Origin: Tritrichomonas foetus | Lineage: Eukaryota; Parabasalia; Tritrichomonadida; Tritrichomonadidae | Direction of reading: 5' to 3' | DNA: 19,897 nt | Assembly (NCBI GenBank): GCA_001839685.1 | Contig: MLAK01000624.1 | Coordinates: 1-19,897 of the forward strand | Translations under genes and position numbers: made by a program | Notes under the pieces: generated by a model | Databases searched by the model: none | What the model was told of the DNA's origin: nothing | Seen by the model: the letters and a program-made list of their open reading frames with translations, nothing else | Part shown: in pieces, positions 8,192 through 17,125 of the stretch | Layout: each line of letters starts with the position of its first letter | Position numbering within the stretch: position 1 is the first letter of the stretch

Positions 8192-9542
8192 CTATTCCCG
8201 ATATTTAAATACACCACGCGTGATTTTGTGCAGCCTATCTGTATATAATCGAACATTATAATCATCAACATCACAGCATAGTGGTGATTTATGTAATCCG
8301 TTTGCATTTTGCTTATAAACATGAACAAAACCGTGACGTGAGAAGTTTCCTTGCTTATGGAAAAGTCCTCCTTGAATTGCATGAATCCCAAGCAAATTTG
8401 CAAAAACACTTGAACTGATTTTCATGATTGAATCACTCACCCACATAGCACCAACGTGCTCGTAGGCTTCAGGATACTTCGAAGTAATGCAGAGCGCATT
8501 ATAGAGCTTGAAATCAAACTGGCGAGCGGCACCATTACGCCGAGAAAAATATAAAATTTTCAAATCGTTCAATGACATGTTTTGTGGAGGCCATTCACTT
8601 TTTGGAACAAATCCTAAATCATATCTGTGTGTTAGAGATGAAAAAATATATTAAATGCTATTGATTCCTTTCTTTCTCTTTCTCTCTCTTTTTGTTTTGA
8701 TGTTCATGTTTTCTGACGTTAAATTCATCTGAAGCTATTTTCTATTGTAAATCATTTGGGCTGTGCCATTGATTTCATGAGACAGGAACAAAAATGAAGT
8801 AAAACTTTTGTTACCTGGAACTGATTTGAAATTTTGTTTCATGGAAAATTAATTATGTGCTTGTAAATAATACCTTGCACTAAAGAATTACGACCAAAAG
8901 TTAAGCCTGGAATTCAAATTCGCCTTTTGATTTGACCAAACCTGGTTGAATTCTTTTTCAAGCTTGGTCATAGTGCAGAGGTACAATTTACAATAAAAAT
9001 GAAAACCAAGAAGACATAAAATAAATATTCGAATAATTTGACAAAATCTAAAAAAGTGCATTTGAAACATTTGACAGAAGCTGGAGCTAGGCTTGGGGCA
9101 AATCAATTTGGCTGGAACATCTAAAAAAACAAAAAGGAGAAGAAAATATCAAGAAAAGAAAGAAATCAATAACATTTGAGGAAACAAACGGTTTCAAGAT
9201 TTTTTTGTTTGGATCGAACGTGCTACCTTCTAGATTTGGCTTAATTGAATTGAATTTCGGAATTGATTCGAGTGAAATTGCGAGTTTGAATGTTCGAAGT
9301 TCTGGACAAGTTGTGTAAATGTCGGGCAAAGGAGGTGGAATTTTGCAGACTTGGCGTGGAGGTTGATCAACACAAAATGATGAAGTGACATTCGTTATGC
9401 CGGAAATTCCAAGCGAATTGATCTGGGGAGATGAATCTGGGTGTGTTTTCGGTTTACGTTGGGATGATCCATTTCCAAGTGGGATATATTTTCTGCTGCG
9501 CTCATTTCGAGGGACAGGAACGTATTCTTCGTCGTCACTCAT
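8192..9542 (-). CDS. IBD (IBP39-like) initiator-binding domain protein, spliced
   Basis: Predicted 261-aa protein from exon 1 (9542-9190) and exon 2 (8624-8192). Exon 1 starts MSDDEEYVPVPRNERSRKYI and is polar and proline-rich. Exon 2 carries a winged-helix-like region resembling the trichomonad initiator-binding domain: FKLYNALCITSKYPE, GAMWVSDSIMKISSSVFANL, and FSRHGFVHVY, roughly residues 135-225. IBP39 of Trichomonas binds the core promoter initiator, so this would be a DNA-binding regulator in the nucleus. Exon 1 leaves two bases and exon 2 supplies one, making a Pro codon, so the phase fits. After the proposed donor, the unspliced frame turns Phe-rich and low-quality before stopping at 9087. 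The family call rests on remembered motif resemblance and is moderate. Confidence 0.6.
8625..9189 (-). other. Predicted 565-nt intron of IBD gene
   Basis: On the minus strand the acceptor reads TCTAACACACAG, ending at 8625, essentially the trichomonad branch-point and acceptor consensus. The open frame continues without a stop from the ATG at 8578 back to this acceptor. The best donor in phase is GTTTGT starting at 9189, which differs from GTATGT by one base. The acceptor is strong; the donor is an inference, and an unseen internal exon is possible. Confidence 0.6.
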
Positions 9543-10925
9543 GGTCTTTTTTTCGGAATAAAAAAAATATGTTTATTCAAAAAGAAGATAATTTGTTTAG
9601 AAAACTGATTATTTACTGTGAATGTTTCAGAGGTTAATCTAGCTGTATATTGATTTTTTGAGAACAAAATTGTATGAAGACATCAAAAAGTTATTCAGAA
9701 AGTGATTGAATAAATAATTGAGTTGGTCATCGTATTTTTGTGAGCTAAAGTTGTTATTATTTGGAAAATTGTATGAGTTATGTTTTTTACGAAAATGTAC
9801 AGTCAATCTTTTGCCTCAATTGTTTTCATGATTTTCAATAAATCAGAATAAATAGTACAAAAAGTTATTCCATAATTGTTTCTAGAGAATGAAACATAAA
9901 TGATTTTCTCAATCTGCAATTGTTTCTAACTAATATAATCGTTATAGTTGGCAATTATATCTTGAATTTGAATATCTATTTCACTAATACGCCCCAGTAA
10001 CGCTTATTAGTGATGAATAGTCGATTACATTTGAATTTCACAAAATTCAATTATATCAATATTTCACAAAATTATTTTATATCATTGAATGCACTGATAT
10101 TTTATTATCCTTCATTTCGTTAAAATATCAATGATTGAACCATGAACAAATTTTTATTCCCATTATTGTTTCGAAAAATTTGTTAAGAGATTTTCAGAAA
10201 AAAAAAATCAGACCACTATAGAAATTCAAAATAATTTATCTCATTCAAATTGGAAAAAAGAGAATTGAAAGCCGTTTTCATATATTAATTATCATATGAT
10301 CAGTACTGATTCTACCAAATTTATTTATGTCAAATTGACTACTCAATTCAATTTCAATTGTGAACTTTTTCGGATTTGGTCTTTAGTAAATTAAATAACT
10401 AGATTTTTTGTGATTTAATGGCCTTATATGTTGACTTTTTTCACTAAACTCTATCGCATCTTTATTCAACTTTTTGTGAAGTTGAAAATTTGAGTTTTAT
10501 TCAAAATATCAAACGCAATTCTACTCAAATATAATCTTCACAAATTATTTCTTGATTATTTTTCATGTATTTCATTATTATACTATAAAAAAACTCAAAT
10601 TTTGTTATTTTTTTTTGTTTTGATACCAAATATCAAAGCAATATTCGTTTTACCTCAAGGTCATTATTTCGAGAAATGATAAAAATAACGGTAGAAGTTT
10701 TCAATGAATAGTTATTTTATTCAAACTGAACTTTAATTATTTAGCATCATGTTTAAATCTAGTGGAATGAGTTTCAATATCCCTAATTAATGAAGTGTTA
10801 ACTTTTTATACATCTATGTTGCGGCCAAGACTTCCTATATTGGGAAAACATAGTCGTTAGAATTTTCTTTGAAAAAGTGAATTGGCGCCAAAAAATGAAT
10901 TAATTGATTGATAAATAATTTAACT
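9543..10925. other. Long AT-rich region without recognised genes
   Basis: About 1.4 kb with no credible coding frame. Noted structures: a 9-bp inverted repeat TCACTAATA/TATTAGTGA around a GC-richer loop near 9983-10016, and TATACATCTAT at 10807-10817, which is the inverse of ATAGATGTATA at 10932-10942 at the edge of the transposon. Confidence 0.45.
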
Positions 10926-10933
10926 GTTTTTAT
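10926..10933. repeat. Outer transposon target site duplication, left
   Basis: GTTTTTAT directly precedes the left terminal inverted repeat and is identical to 13085-13092 on the other side. Confidence 0.85.
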
Positions 10934-10939
10934 AGATGT

Positions 10940-10947
10940 ATACAAAC
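10940..10947. repeat. Nested element target site duplication, left
   Basis: ATACAAAC, the inner end of the outer TIR, is duplicated at 11842-11849. The copy at 19536-19543 has it once, followed by the same TAACTAGCTCTAG. Confidence 0.9.
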
Positions 10948-11841
10948 AAAAGTACACAACCTGGAAATACGTTTATTTTCATTAAATAAACTGAACTTTT
11001 TCGAATCTTGGAAACAACTTCCCGACTCTCTGATGCTTAATTTACAGCAACGAATTTTTGCTGAATAGATCTCAACCAATAAAAAATGCCAAAATTCGCT
11101 TGATTACAATTATCGAAATTATACGTTATTTCTAAAATCTCAAGGCAGATGAAAAATTTTGCCCTTTCCACTAGATCAAAGAGTTACTCAAATATTTCTC
11201 TATATTATCCCTACTATGTGGACAATTTTATCGAATTTATCTTGTAATACACCAATTTTATTGAATTTGAATTTTCCGAAAGATTGATGCTTAGATTTTT
11301 TTTCAAACTTTGCCAACATGCACAATTTAGTCAGAATGTATTAACATCGATTTATAAAGCATTTTCGTCTTTTGGTTGTCGAGAATTACGTTCTCAAAAA
11401 AAATTCGCTATTTGATCAAAGTCTAATGAACAAATTGTATTCAACTCACACAAAATCATGAACATTCTTATTAATAAAGAAGGAAATTGAATTTAATTCT
11501 GAAATTATTTGAGAATCTTATTTTTTGGGCATAATTTTTTTTCTTTCTTAAAATCCTTTTGAAGGAGCTTATCCATGTAAATACTCTCAAAAATCAAGGA
11601 TATGTCGCATATGTGTGGGAAAAAAGTAGATTTTCATTTTCAATGGAATAGACGATTATAATGTATTCAAAACAAAAAGTATTTCTAAAAAAATTGCTTT
11701 TTTTATTAAATCGAAGAATATCTCAAAAATAAAAAGACAAAATCTTTTAATATTTTGGATATATTATTTTTTAATTATGCTAATTATATGGAGAAAATAT
11801 AAATAAAATCATAAGCGTAGAAGCATAGGTTGTGTACTTTT
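10948..11841. mobile_element. Nested 894-bp inverted-repeat element (MITE-like)
   Basis: Perfect 15-bp terminal inverted repeats AAAAGTACACAACCT (10948-10962) and AGGTTGTGTACTTTT (11827-11841), flanked by the 8-bp duplication ATACAAAC. It lies precisely within the outer element's left TIR, and the uninterrupted copy at 19530 shows the pre-insertion sequence. No frame of useful length was seen inside, so it is a non-autonomous, MITE-like element mobilised in trans. Its TIR differs from that of the outer element, so the two belong to different families, though both make 8-bp duplications. Confidence 0.9.
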
Positions 11842-11849
11842 ATACAAAC
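11842..11849. repeat. Nested element target site duplication, right
   Basis: ATACAAAC matches 10940-10947. The outer element resumes here with TAACTAGCTCTAGATG. Confidence 0.9.
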
Positions 11850-12213
11850 TAACTAGCTCTAGATGTAGAAGACTATTGAGAGATCTAAATGAATAATTGT
11901 TGATATTATTGTCATCTAAAAATTATTTAATTGTAATCATATTAATAATATATAAATATTATAATTTAAAAATCAAGATACAGAGAAAACCAAATCCAAA
12001 AAAAAATTGTGAGAAAAAAATAAACCCCACAGAAATTTCTGAGAATTATTGAGATAAAAAGTGATTTTATTGTATTAATATCTTGATTATTTCTTATCAT
12101 AAATCGTGCTTTTTATTATCATATGACTCTCCATCGAAAATTATAATGTTTTCCAAAATACAAAAATGAAGTATAAAAAAAATATTAATAATTTTGCTAT
12201 AAATAAAAAAAAT

Positions 12214-12554
12214 TTAGGCATCAATGAGAAGATTACGAATGTTTTGCCATCTAAATGGCGAGTCATCAGAAAATTCACTTGACATCGAGTCTGGAAAAAA
12301 ACATATTGGATTCCATTTTTCCCATTGCAATGTTCGGAAACACTCTGAATTCTGTGAATCCGAAAAAGACATTTCTGGTTCTTCTACAAGTTGATTTGAC
12401 TGAAGGTAATTGAAAATTCTATTTTTGTGAAATGAAAAGCTTTCATTTTTGTCTGTGATTTCTTCATTGAAAATTAAATCTTTTACCCATCTAACATTAA
12501 TTCAACTGTAGCTTGAGAATGTGCTGTTGAGGACTGCCAGTCTATTTTCTTCAT
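12214..12554 (-). pseudogene. Frameshifted unknown ORF inside the outer transposon
   Basis: An ATG at 12554 opens 23 codons (MKKIDWQSSTAHSQATVELM, then LDG) to a TAA at 12485-12483. A second frame, open from 12501, continues with good coding character to TAA at 12216-12214 (about 90 codons, ending DDSPFRWQNIRNLLIDA). One missing base near GATGGGTAAAAG would connect them into a protein of about 112 aa. The composition (acidic, W/F-containing) looks like real protein. I do not recognise the family; it may be a transposon accessory protein, a transposase remnant or captured cargo. The frameshift could be decay or a sequencing error. An initiator-like TCATA lies upstream at 12567-12571. Confidence 0.55.
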
Positions 12555-12566
12555 ATACTAAAATTT

Positions 12567-12571
12567 TATGA
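12567..12571 (-). promoter_or_regulatory. Initiator-like motif upstream of transposon ORF
   Basis: On the minus strand TCATA places +1 at 12569, 14 nt before the ATG at 12554, the same spacing as for cellular genes in this window. Confidence 0.35.
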
Positions 12572-12875
12572 CAAAAAAGATTTCAATACATTCATATATG
12601 TCAAATGGAAATTGAATTAATTCAACATCACTGAGTTAAAACTATCAAAATTTTCGCGATTTTTAATTAAAAATCGATAGAAGAAGTGTAAATAGAATTA
12701 TAGGAAGCAGTATTATAATCTTTGTGATTCTTGGAAAAAAAGCTTCTCACAATTTTTTTTTAGGCTTCCTCCAAAATCGCTCTTTTTTCGGTTTAATTGT
12801 TGCAAAATTTCAAAACTATGAATAAATATGGCTCATAACTATAAAAAATAGATTTAACAATTGACTGAAAGCTGT

Positions 12876-12974
12876 TCACCCGAAAACTGAAACAATAGCT
12901 TCTTCAGAATCATTTTCGAAATATTTTTGAATTCGGCCATTTGCGAAGTTTGCGATAAGGGAAATTTTCGTCAT
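12876..12974 (-). CDS. Possible short ORF in outer transposon
   Basis: A 32-codon frame (MTKISLIANFANGRIQKYFE, then NDSEEAIVSVFG) lies upstream of the frameshifted ORF on the same strand and in the same frame register. It reads like protein and may be an N-terminal exon or relic. No acceptable splice pair to the downstream ORF was found, so it stays tentative. Confidence 0.25.
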   Translation of the reverse strand: MTKISLIANFANGRIQKYFENDSEEAIVSVFG

Positions 12975-13084
12975 TCTTTTAGCTATTTGGGTTTTGATTT
13001 TTGACTGATGGTATTAAGTAATACTGATGATAAGGATCATTTTAGTGATTTCGTACGTTAAGACTATTTGGTTTGTATACATCT

Positions 13085-13092
13085 GTTTTTAT
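13085..13092. repeat. Outer transposon target site duplication, right
   Basis: GTTTTTAT directly follows the right TIR and is identical to 10926-10933. Confidence 0.85.
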
Positions 13093-13285
13093 TATGAATA
13101 GTATTATCTTTCTTCAAGCAAGTTGAATATTCATTTCCAAGATGATTTATATTCATGATAATTTATGAGTAAAAGATTCAAAAAAATATTAATGAAGATC
13201 AAACCAAAATTCATAAAATTTATTTTCGATTCATTACACTATAATGGGTTTTTTGAATTATTTTCATGACAAGCACATACACACA

Positions 13286-13346
<61 letters not shown>

Positions 13347-13470
13347 GTTTCCATTTCCATTCCTGTTAATCTTAGTATTGAGAGGTGATATATACTAAAT
13401 ATTTTCTATCTGAATAGAGAAATAAAGAAATAAAGTAAAACAATTATTTTAATAATAAATATATATCTAT
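13093..13470. other. Intergenic stretch with CA repeat and long poly-A
   Basis: It contains a CA dinucleotide run (about 13277-13298) followed directly by about 43 A (to 13341). The rest is the AT-rich 3' flank of the Nup93 gene. Homopolymer length is unreliable in short-read assemblies. Confidence 0.8.
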
Positions 13471-15621
13471 TTACTGAAATTTCAATGACATATCAAGAAG
13501 TTGCTTCTGCGTTGCTTCAGGAATCTCAATTTCGCTTGCAAGATCCAAAATTGATTCCCCTTTTTCTTTTTCTTGAAGTCTTGCCAAACTTGTTGCAGGA
13601 AGATTTTGATACAATTTTGTATAAACAGTGAGTGCGACAGTTAATAAAGCTGGGATTGCACGTTGTAACTCCGTTTTAGCAACCAACTTCTCTTTATATT
13701 CAGCTATTTGCTCTCTTGATTTTGGTAACAAATCAGAAATTTCAATTTGTTCTGCTGCGTTTTGGAATTGTTCAACTTTTACATAAAAAGAAGCATACGC
13801 AAAACGAATTAGAATTCTCATAACGTCAAGTTTGCTTTTATGTACACGTACAGCATTATTCAAAAGGATTTGATACATTGTATTCAAGTCTTTAATGGCA
13901 TCATTATCAAGGAATCCTTCAATATATTGCCTTAATTCAATACATTCGAGATCAATGACTTTTTCGAAATTATGTGCAAAAAGATAAATTTTGGCAGCTT
14001 TTCGATGCTGGTCACGCTCTTCTGCAAGTAAAGCAGCTTTCTGCATAACTTTCTGTTGTTCATTTGGTTCAAGAACTTGAGAAATTGGAGACATTGTTCC
14101 ATCATTGGAACTGAAAACTTTGTCACCATTTTCAACCTCAACAGCCAATTTTGCAATTGCCGCTATTCTTGCTTCTTCATTATTTAATAAGGCTAAATAA
14201 CGAATAGCATAAACACTATCAGCTTCAAAGAGATCTTTAGCATAAAGAAGAAGTGGTTTAATGATTGCTTGACTTGATATTAAATTAGCACGCATTAAAG
14301 CAATCGTGATGTGTAAACAATCATCAATGTTTTCATCGCATAAGAGGAACCATTTTGCTGCTTCTTCGTATTGACCTATTAACATCAATATCTGACCAGT
14401 CTGGAATGGATTTACTTTATCTTTTGGTTTAAAGTTAGCTAATTCATCAATAATTGGTCGGAAATCATCAATAAATTGCATTCGAATCCATAACCAGTCT
14501 TCTGTAAATTCGATTAATTCTTCACTTCGAGTTGACGTTTCTTGAGCCAAAATGGACATTGTTAAAACTTGGAATGGGTCATAAATATTCATAGTAACCT
14601 TTCGCATTAAGTCTTCTTTATGAACGTAAATATGTTCAGTTTGAACCCGGTTTATGTAAAGTTGAACAGCTATTTGTACATCTGGTGGAAATTCATCCAA
14701 ATTATCTTCTACAAATTGAATAGCCTCATCAAAAGCACCTGATCTTAAAGCTAAATATAAAACAGCCCACCTAGAATTTTCATATTTTGGATACTTTTGT
14801 TTCACATAAGCTTTAATTGTTGGGATAAAACCAATTTCACCTCCACGCGTTGAATTCTTGAGATTTAAATTCACTTCGTTTGTTATATATTTTCTCATTT
14901 GGTGCTCTAAAAAGTGAAGAGATGCATATTTTGGCTTTCCTGGAAACTTTTTGATAGAATTAATAATCTCGAAAGTATCTGATAAAGTTTTTTGAATTTC
15001 AGCTGTAAACAAATTCTGGGTATTGTTTGATATTGATTTAGCAACTCGTTCTGAAAATTGGTCCTTGTCCAAAATGTTATAAAGATAAAATTGCGCAGAT
15101 GGCGATAATTCCTTCACAACTTGTTGCTGTGATTCGTCCTCGAGAATATATTTCGGATTCGACGCTGGCGTGTGTCGAGTTAATGCTCTGTGAAGTTCGA
15201 TTTCTTTACTTTTGAGAGAATTTGCTAAATTGTTAAAAATAAAATCTTCGGAGTTGAATTTTTCTTTATCTGTGGTTTGCGTGAGTGAGTTGACAATGGA
15301 ATTTTGTAGTGATTCGCGACATTGAGCGGAAAAAGAAATATTTTCGTTTGGGATAAAATTGGATGCATTGATCGAGCTCAGAATCTGCTTGGTTCTAGAT
15401 GCGTCGAGTTCTTGCTTTTTATTTCTGACCTGCTGGGCGAGAAGCAGTTGTCCAATTCTGGCTGAATCTTCTAAGTTTGAATTCGATTGGATTTTTTTGG
15501 TCAATTGCAAAATATGTGGCGGGCTTAATGGAACACGGAAATGTGAATTTGCTTCAAGTCGTGACGATCTTACTAAAATATCATCAAGAACTGTGGTTGT
15601 CTCAGTAGTTGATGTTTCCAT
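13471..15621 (-). CDS. Nup93/Nic96-family nucleoporin
   Basis: Scaffold nucleoporin of the inner ring of the nuclear pore, 716 aa (fungal and animal members are around 820-840). The N-terminal 100 residues are polar with predicted helical character. From about residue 165 the protein is all alpha-helical, with the family hallmark SRWAVLYLALRSGAFDEAIQ (283-302), equivalent to the conserved WA..Y..LR.G...A stretch of Nic96. Downstream regions KVNPFQTGQILMLIGQYEEA and DSVYAIRYLALLN also fit the Nic96 alpha-solenoid. The ATG at 15621 is the first in frame and follows an initiator-like TCATT by a few bases. No introns were seen. Orthology is by motif recognition; another alpha-solenoid scaffold protein is a less likely alternative. 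Confidence 0.8.
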   Translation of the reverse strand: METSTTETTTVLDDILVRSSRLEANSHFRVPLSPPHILQLTKKIQSNSNLEDSARIGQLLLAQQVRNKKQELDASRTKQILSSINASNFIPNENISFSAQCRESLQNSIVNSLTQTTDKEKFNSEDFIFNNLANSLKSKEIELHRALTRHTPASNPKYILEDESQQQVVKELSPSAQFYLYNILDKDQFSERVAKSISNNTQNLFTAEIQKTLSDTFEIINSIKKFPGKPKYASLHFLEHQMRKYITNEVNLNLKNSTRGGEIGFIPTIKAYVKQKYPKYENSRWAVLYLALRSGAFDEAIQFVEDNLDEFPPDVQIAVQLYINRVQTEHIYVHKEDLMRKVTMNIYDPFQVLTMSILAQETSTRSEELIEFTEDWLWIRMQFIDDFRPIIDELANFKPKDKVNPFQTGQILMLIGQYEEAAKWFLLCDENIDDCLHITIALMRANLISSQAIIKPLLLYAKDLFEADSVYAIRYLALLNNEEARIAAIAKLAVEVENGDKVFSSNDGTMSPISQVLEPNEQQKVMQKAALLAEERDQHRKAAKIYLFAHNFEKVIDLECIELRQYIEGFLDNDAIKDLNTMYQILLNNAVRVHKSKLDVMRILIRFAYASFYVKVEQFQNAAEQIEISDLLPKSREQIAEYKEKLVAKTELQRAIPALLTVALTVYTKLYQNLPATSLARLQEKEKGESILDLASEIEIPEATQKQLLDMSLKFQ

Positions 15622-15625
15622 TGGG

Positions 15626-15630
15626 AATGA
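15626..15630 (-). promoter_or_regulatory. Initiator-like motif of Nup93 gene
   Basis: On the minus strand TCATT places +1 at 15628, about 7 nt before the ATG at 15621. It is preceded by AAAAAAGG. Confidence 0.4.
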
Positions 15631-15772
15631 CCTTTTTTCTATTGAAAAAGTTTAAGATAAATTTGAATATTTTACTTCATAAACATACTTATTCAATTGG
15701 GGAAACAAATGTTGAATGATGCACTTTTTTTCCTTGATGTACTTCAAATAGTCGTTGTTTTTGACCATTCAT

Positions 15773-16804
15773 ATGGTGAATTTAAGTCTAATCTACTTTA
15801 TTTCTCTCAACAATGCCCTAAATTCCCCTTTTCTCATTACCACAGCTGACAATTCGAGATTAAATATGTTTCGCTGCTCATATTTCCGACACTTTCAATC
15901 AATTAATTACATTTCAGAATTTCCTTCACACTTTTTTTACTCCGTCAACGACTCCAAATTCCGATCAATTTTAAATTCTGCCATAAAAATCAAAAGTGAA
16001 TCCCAAATTTATCAAAAGCAAAGTTTTAATCACCAATTTGAAATTATCGATTTCAAACAATACGAACTCACAAATTCAGAATTTCATAACTGCAAAGGAT
16101 TTAAAGGGGGTGCTGTACATTCTGAAGTCAATTATTTAACAATTTCACATTGCATATTCTCAAATAATTCTGGAAATTATGGAGCAGCTGTTTACGCGGG
16201 AAACATTGAAAAAGGACATTTAAAAGATTCACTTTTCACTAATAATTATGCAAAAAATCTTTGTGCTGGTTATTTTCTTGATTCTCTCTCTAATTCAAAA
16301 AATGTAATTTTAATTGATTCCAATAATTTCACCTATCAAACCGCCGTGTGTGTTGGTGCAATTGAATGCTGGGGAGGTGTACCGAATATTAAATTCTGTT
16401 TTATTGATCATTGTAATTCTTCTTTTGGACAGCCAGCAGTTCGAACATCAACTGTGAAAAAAACTGCACTTTTAGAATTTGTAAAATTTTCAAATTGTTC
16501 AAGTCGCCAATATGGAGCTGTCTTTCAGTCGTTTATTTATTATTCAGCAGCACTTCTCAAGAATTGCATCATGATTGATAATTGGTGTCTTGGTGAAAGT
16601 GGAACAACAGTTTTCATTCAAAATACAAACGTGAAAGTGACTCTGGAGAATTGCATCATTTATGGGAAACAAGAGAGACAATTTGGTGGAATTAAAAAAA
16701 TGGAAAAAATTAATTTGAAAAATACAACATTTATTTATGATCCAGTTAAAGATGGAATGAAAGATACACCAGCTCCAACAAGGTCACCTCATCCAAAACA
16801 TTAA
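15773..16804 (+). CDS. Secreted parallel beta-helix (Pmp-like) protein
   Basis: Protein of 343 aa from ATG 15773; an 18-nt upstream extension begins with TTG and is rejected. A signal peptide, MVNLSLIYFISLNNALNS, is followed by repeated short beta-strand turns with GGAVH, YGAAVYAG and FxxN-type motifs (FSNNSGN, FTNNYA, FSNC). These are typical of right-handed parallel beta-helices of the pectate-lyase fold and of trichomonad proteins resembling chlamydial polymorphic membrane proteins. Such proteins are surface or secreted and often implicated in adhesion. Asn-Xaa-Ser/Thr sites are present. Unlike many relatives there is no C-terminal membrane segment: it ends in a Pro/Thr/Ser-rich DTPAPTRSPHPKH, so it is either truly secreted or shortened at the 3' end. 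Head-to-head with the Nup93 gene, about 150 bp apart. Confidence 0.7.
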   Translation: MVNLSLIYFISLNNALNSPFLITTADNSRLNMFRCSYFRHFQSINYISEFPSHFFYSVNDSKFRSILNSAIKIKSESQIYQKQSFNHQFEIIDFKQYELTNSEFHNCKGFKGGAVHSEVNYLTISHCIFSNNSGNYGAAVYAGNIEKGHLKDSLFTNNYAKNLCAGYFLDSLSNSKNVILIDSNNFTYQTAVCVGAIECWGGVPNIKFCFIDHCNSSFGQPAVRTSTVKKTALLEFVKFSNCSSRQYGAVFQSFIYYSAALLKNCIMIDNWCLGESGTTVFIQNTNVKVTLENCIIYGKQERQFGGIKKMEKINLKNTTFIYDPVKDGMKDTPAPTRSPHPKH

Positions 16805-17125
16805 GTTCTTAATATCTGTTGTTTATCAATTGAAATGCACCTAATATTCATTGAAAAGCTCGTAGTAGATCTGTGGAATTGTTCATATACGCTTTGATAT
16901 TAGCAATATTATGTGAAGCAAGCATCTTCAAAGTAACAAATTCATTTCTTTCCAAAAGCTGTGATAATCTATCGTTTTCTTTATTATGAGATAGATTATA
17001 ATTAGATTGATATTCATGATCACTTTTCATCAACCAATAGAAATTTCAAACTTGTAATTTTGTATTTTTGTTAATAGAAATAAATATTCAGATAAGATTT
17101 ACTATTTTTACTATTTATTAAGTAT
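16805..17125. other. Intergenic stretch with a possible small ORF
   Basis: On the minus strand an ATG at 17030 opens 60 codons (MKSDHEYQSNYNLSHNKEND to NNSTDLLRAFQ, stop at 16848). It is polar and coding-like, with a leucine-containing helix, but has no initiator motif and no recognised family. It could be a small gene or a relic downstream of the fucosidase gene. Confidence 0.25.

Larger units (their letters stand above)
10934..13084. mobile_element. Inverted-repeat DNA transposon (outer), interrupted by a nested element
   Basis: Perfect 14-bp terminal inverted repeats AGATGTATACAAAC (10934-10947) and GTTTGTATACATCT (13071-13084), flanked by the 8-bp duplication GTTTTTAT. Length is 2151 bp as seen. 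Subtracting the nested element and its duplication leaves about 1249 bp. A second copy of the left end begins at 19530 with about 98% identity over the visible 355 bp. The inside holds a frameshifted coding relic on the minus strand (12554-12214) and no recognisable transposase, so this copy looks non-autonomous. An 8-bp duplication is typical of hAT and a few other cut-and-paste superfamilies, but the TIR alone does not assign one. Confidence 0.88.

Noticed and set aside
8888..9106. 72-aa minus-strand frame
   Set aside because: It lies inside the predicted intron, begins at a chance ATG or alternative start, and has low-complexity hydrophobic content.
12214..12554. Intron explaining the two frames of the transposon ORF
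   Set aside because: The donor-like GTAAAAG and the nearest acceptor (ATCACAG) do not match in phase, and no CTAACACACAG-type acceptor is present; a one-base deletion is simpler.
13277..13341. Poly-A as the tail of a retroposed gene
   Set aside because: No coding remnant or target duplication was found upstream of the A run; a simple CA/A microsatellite explains it.
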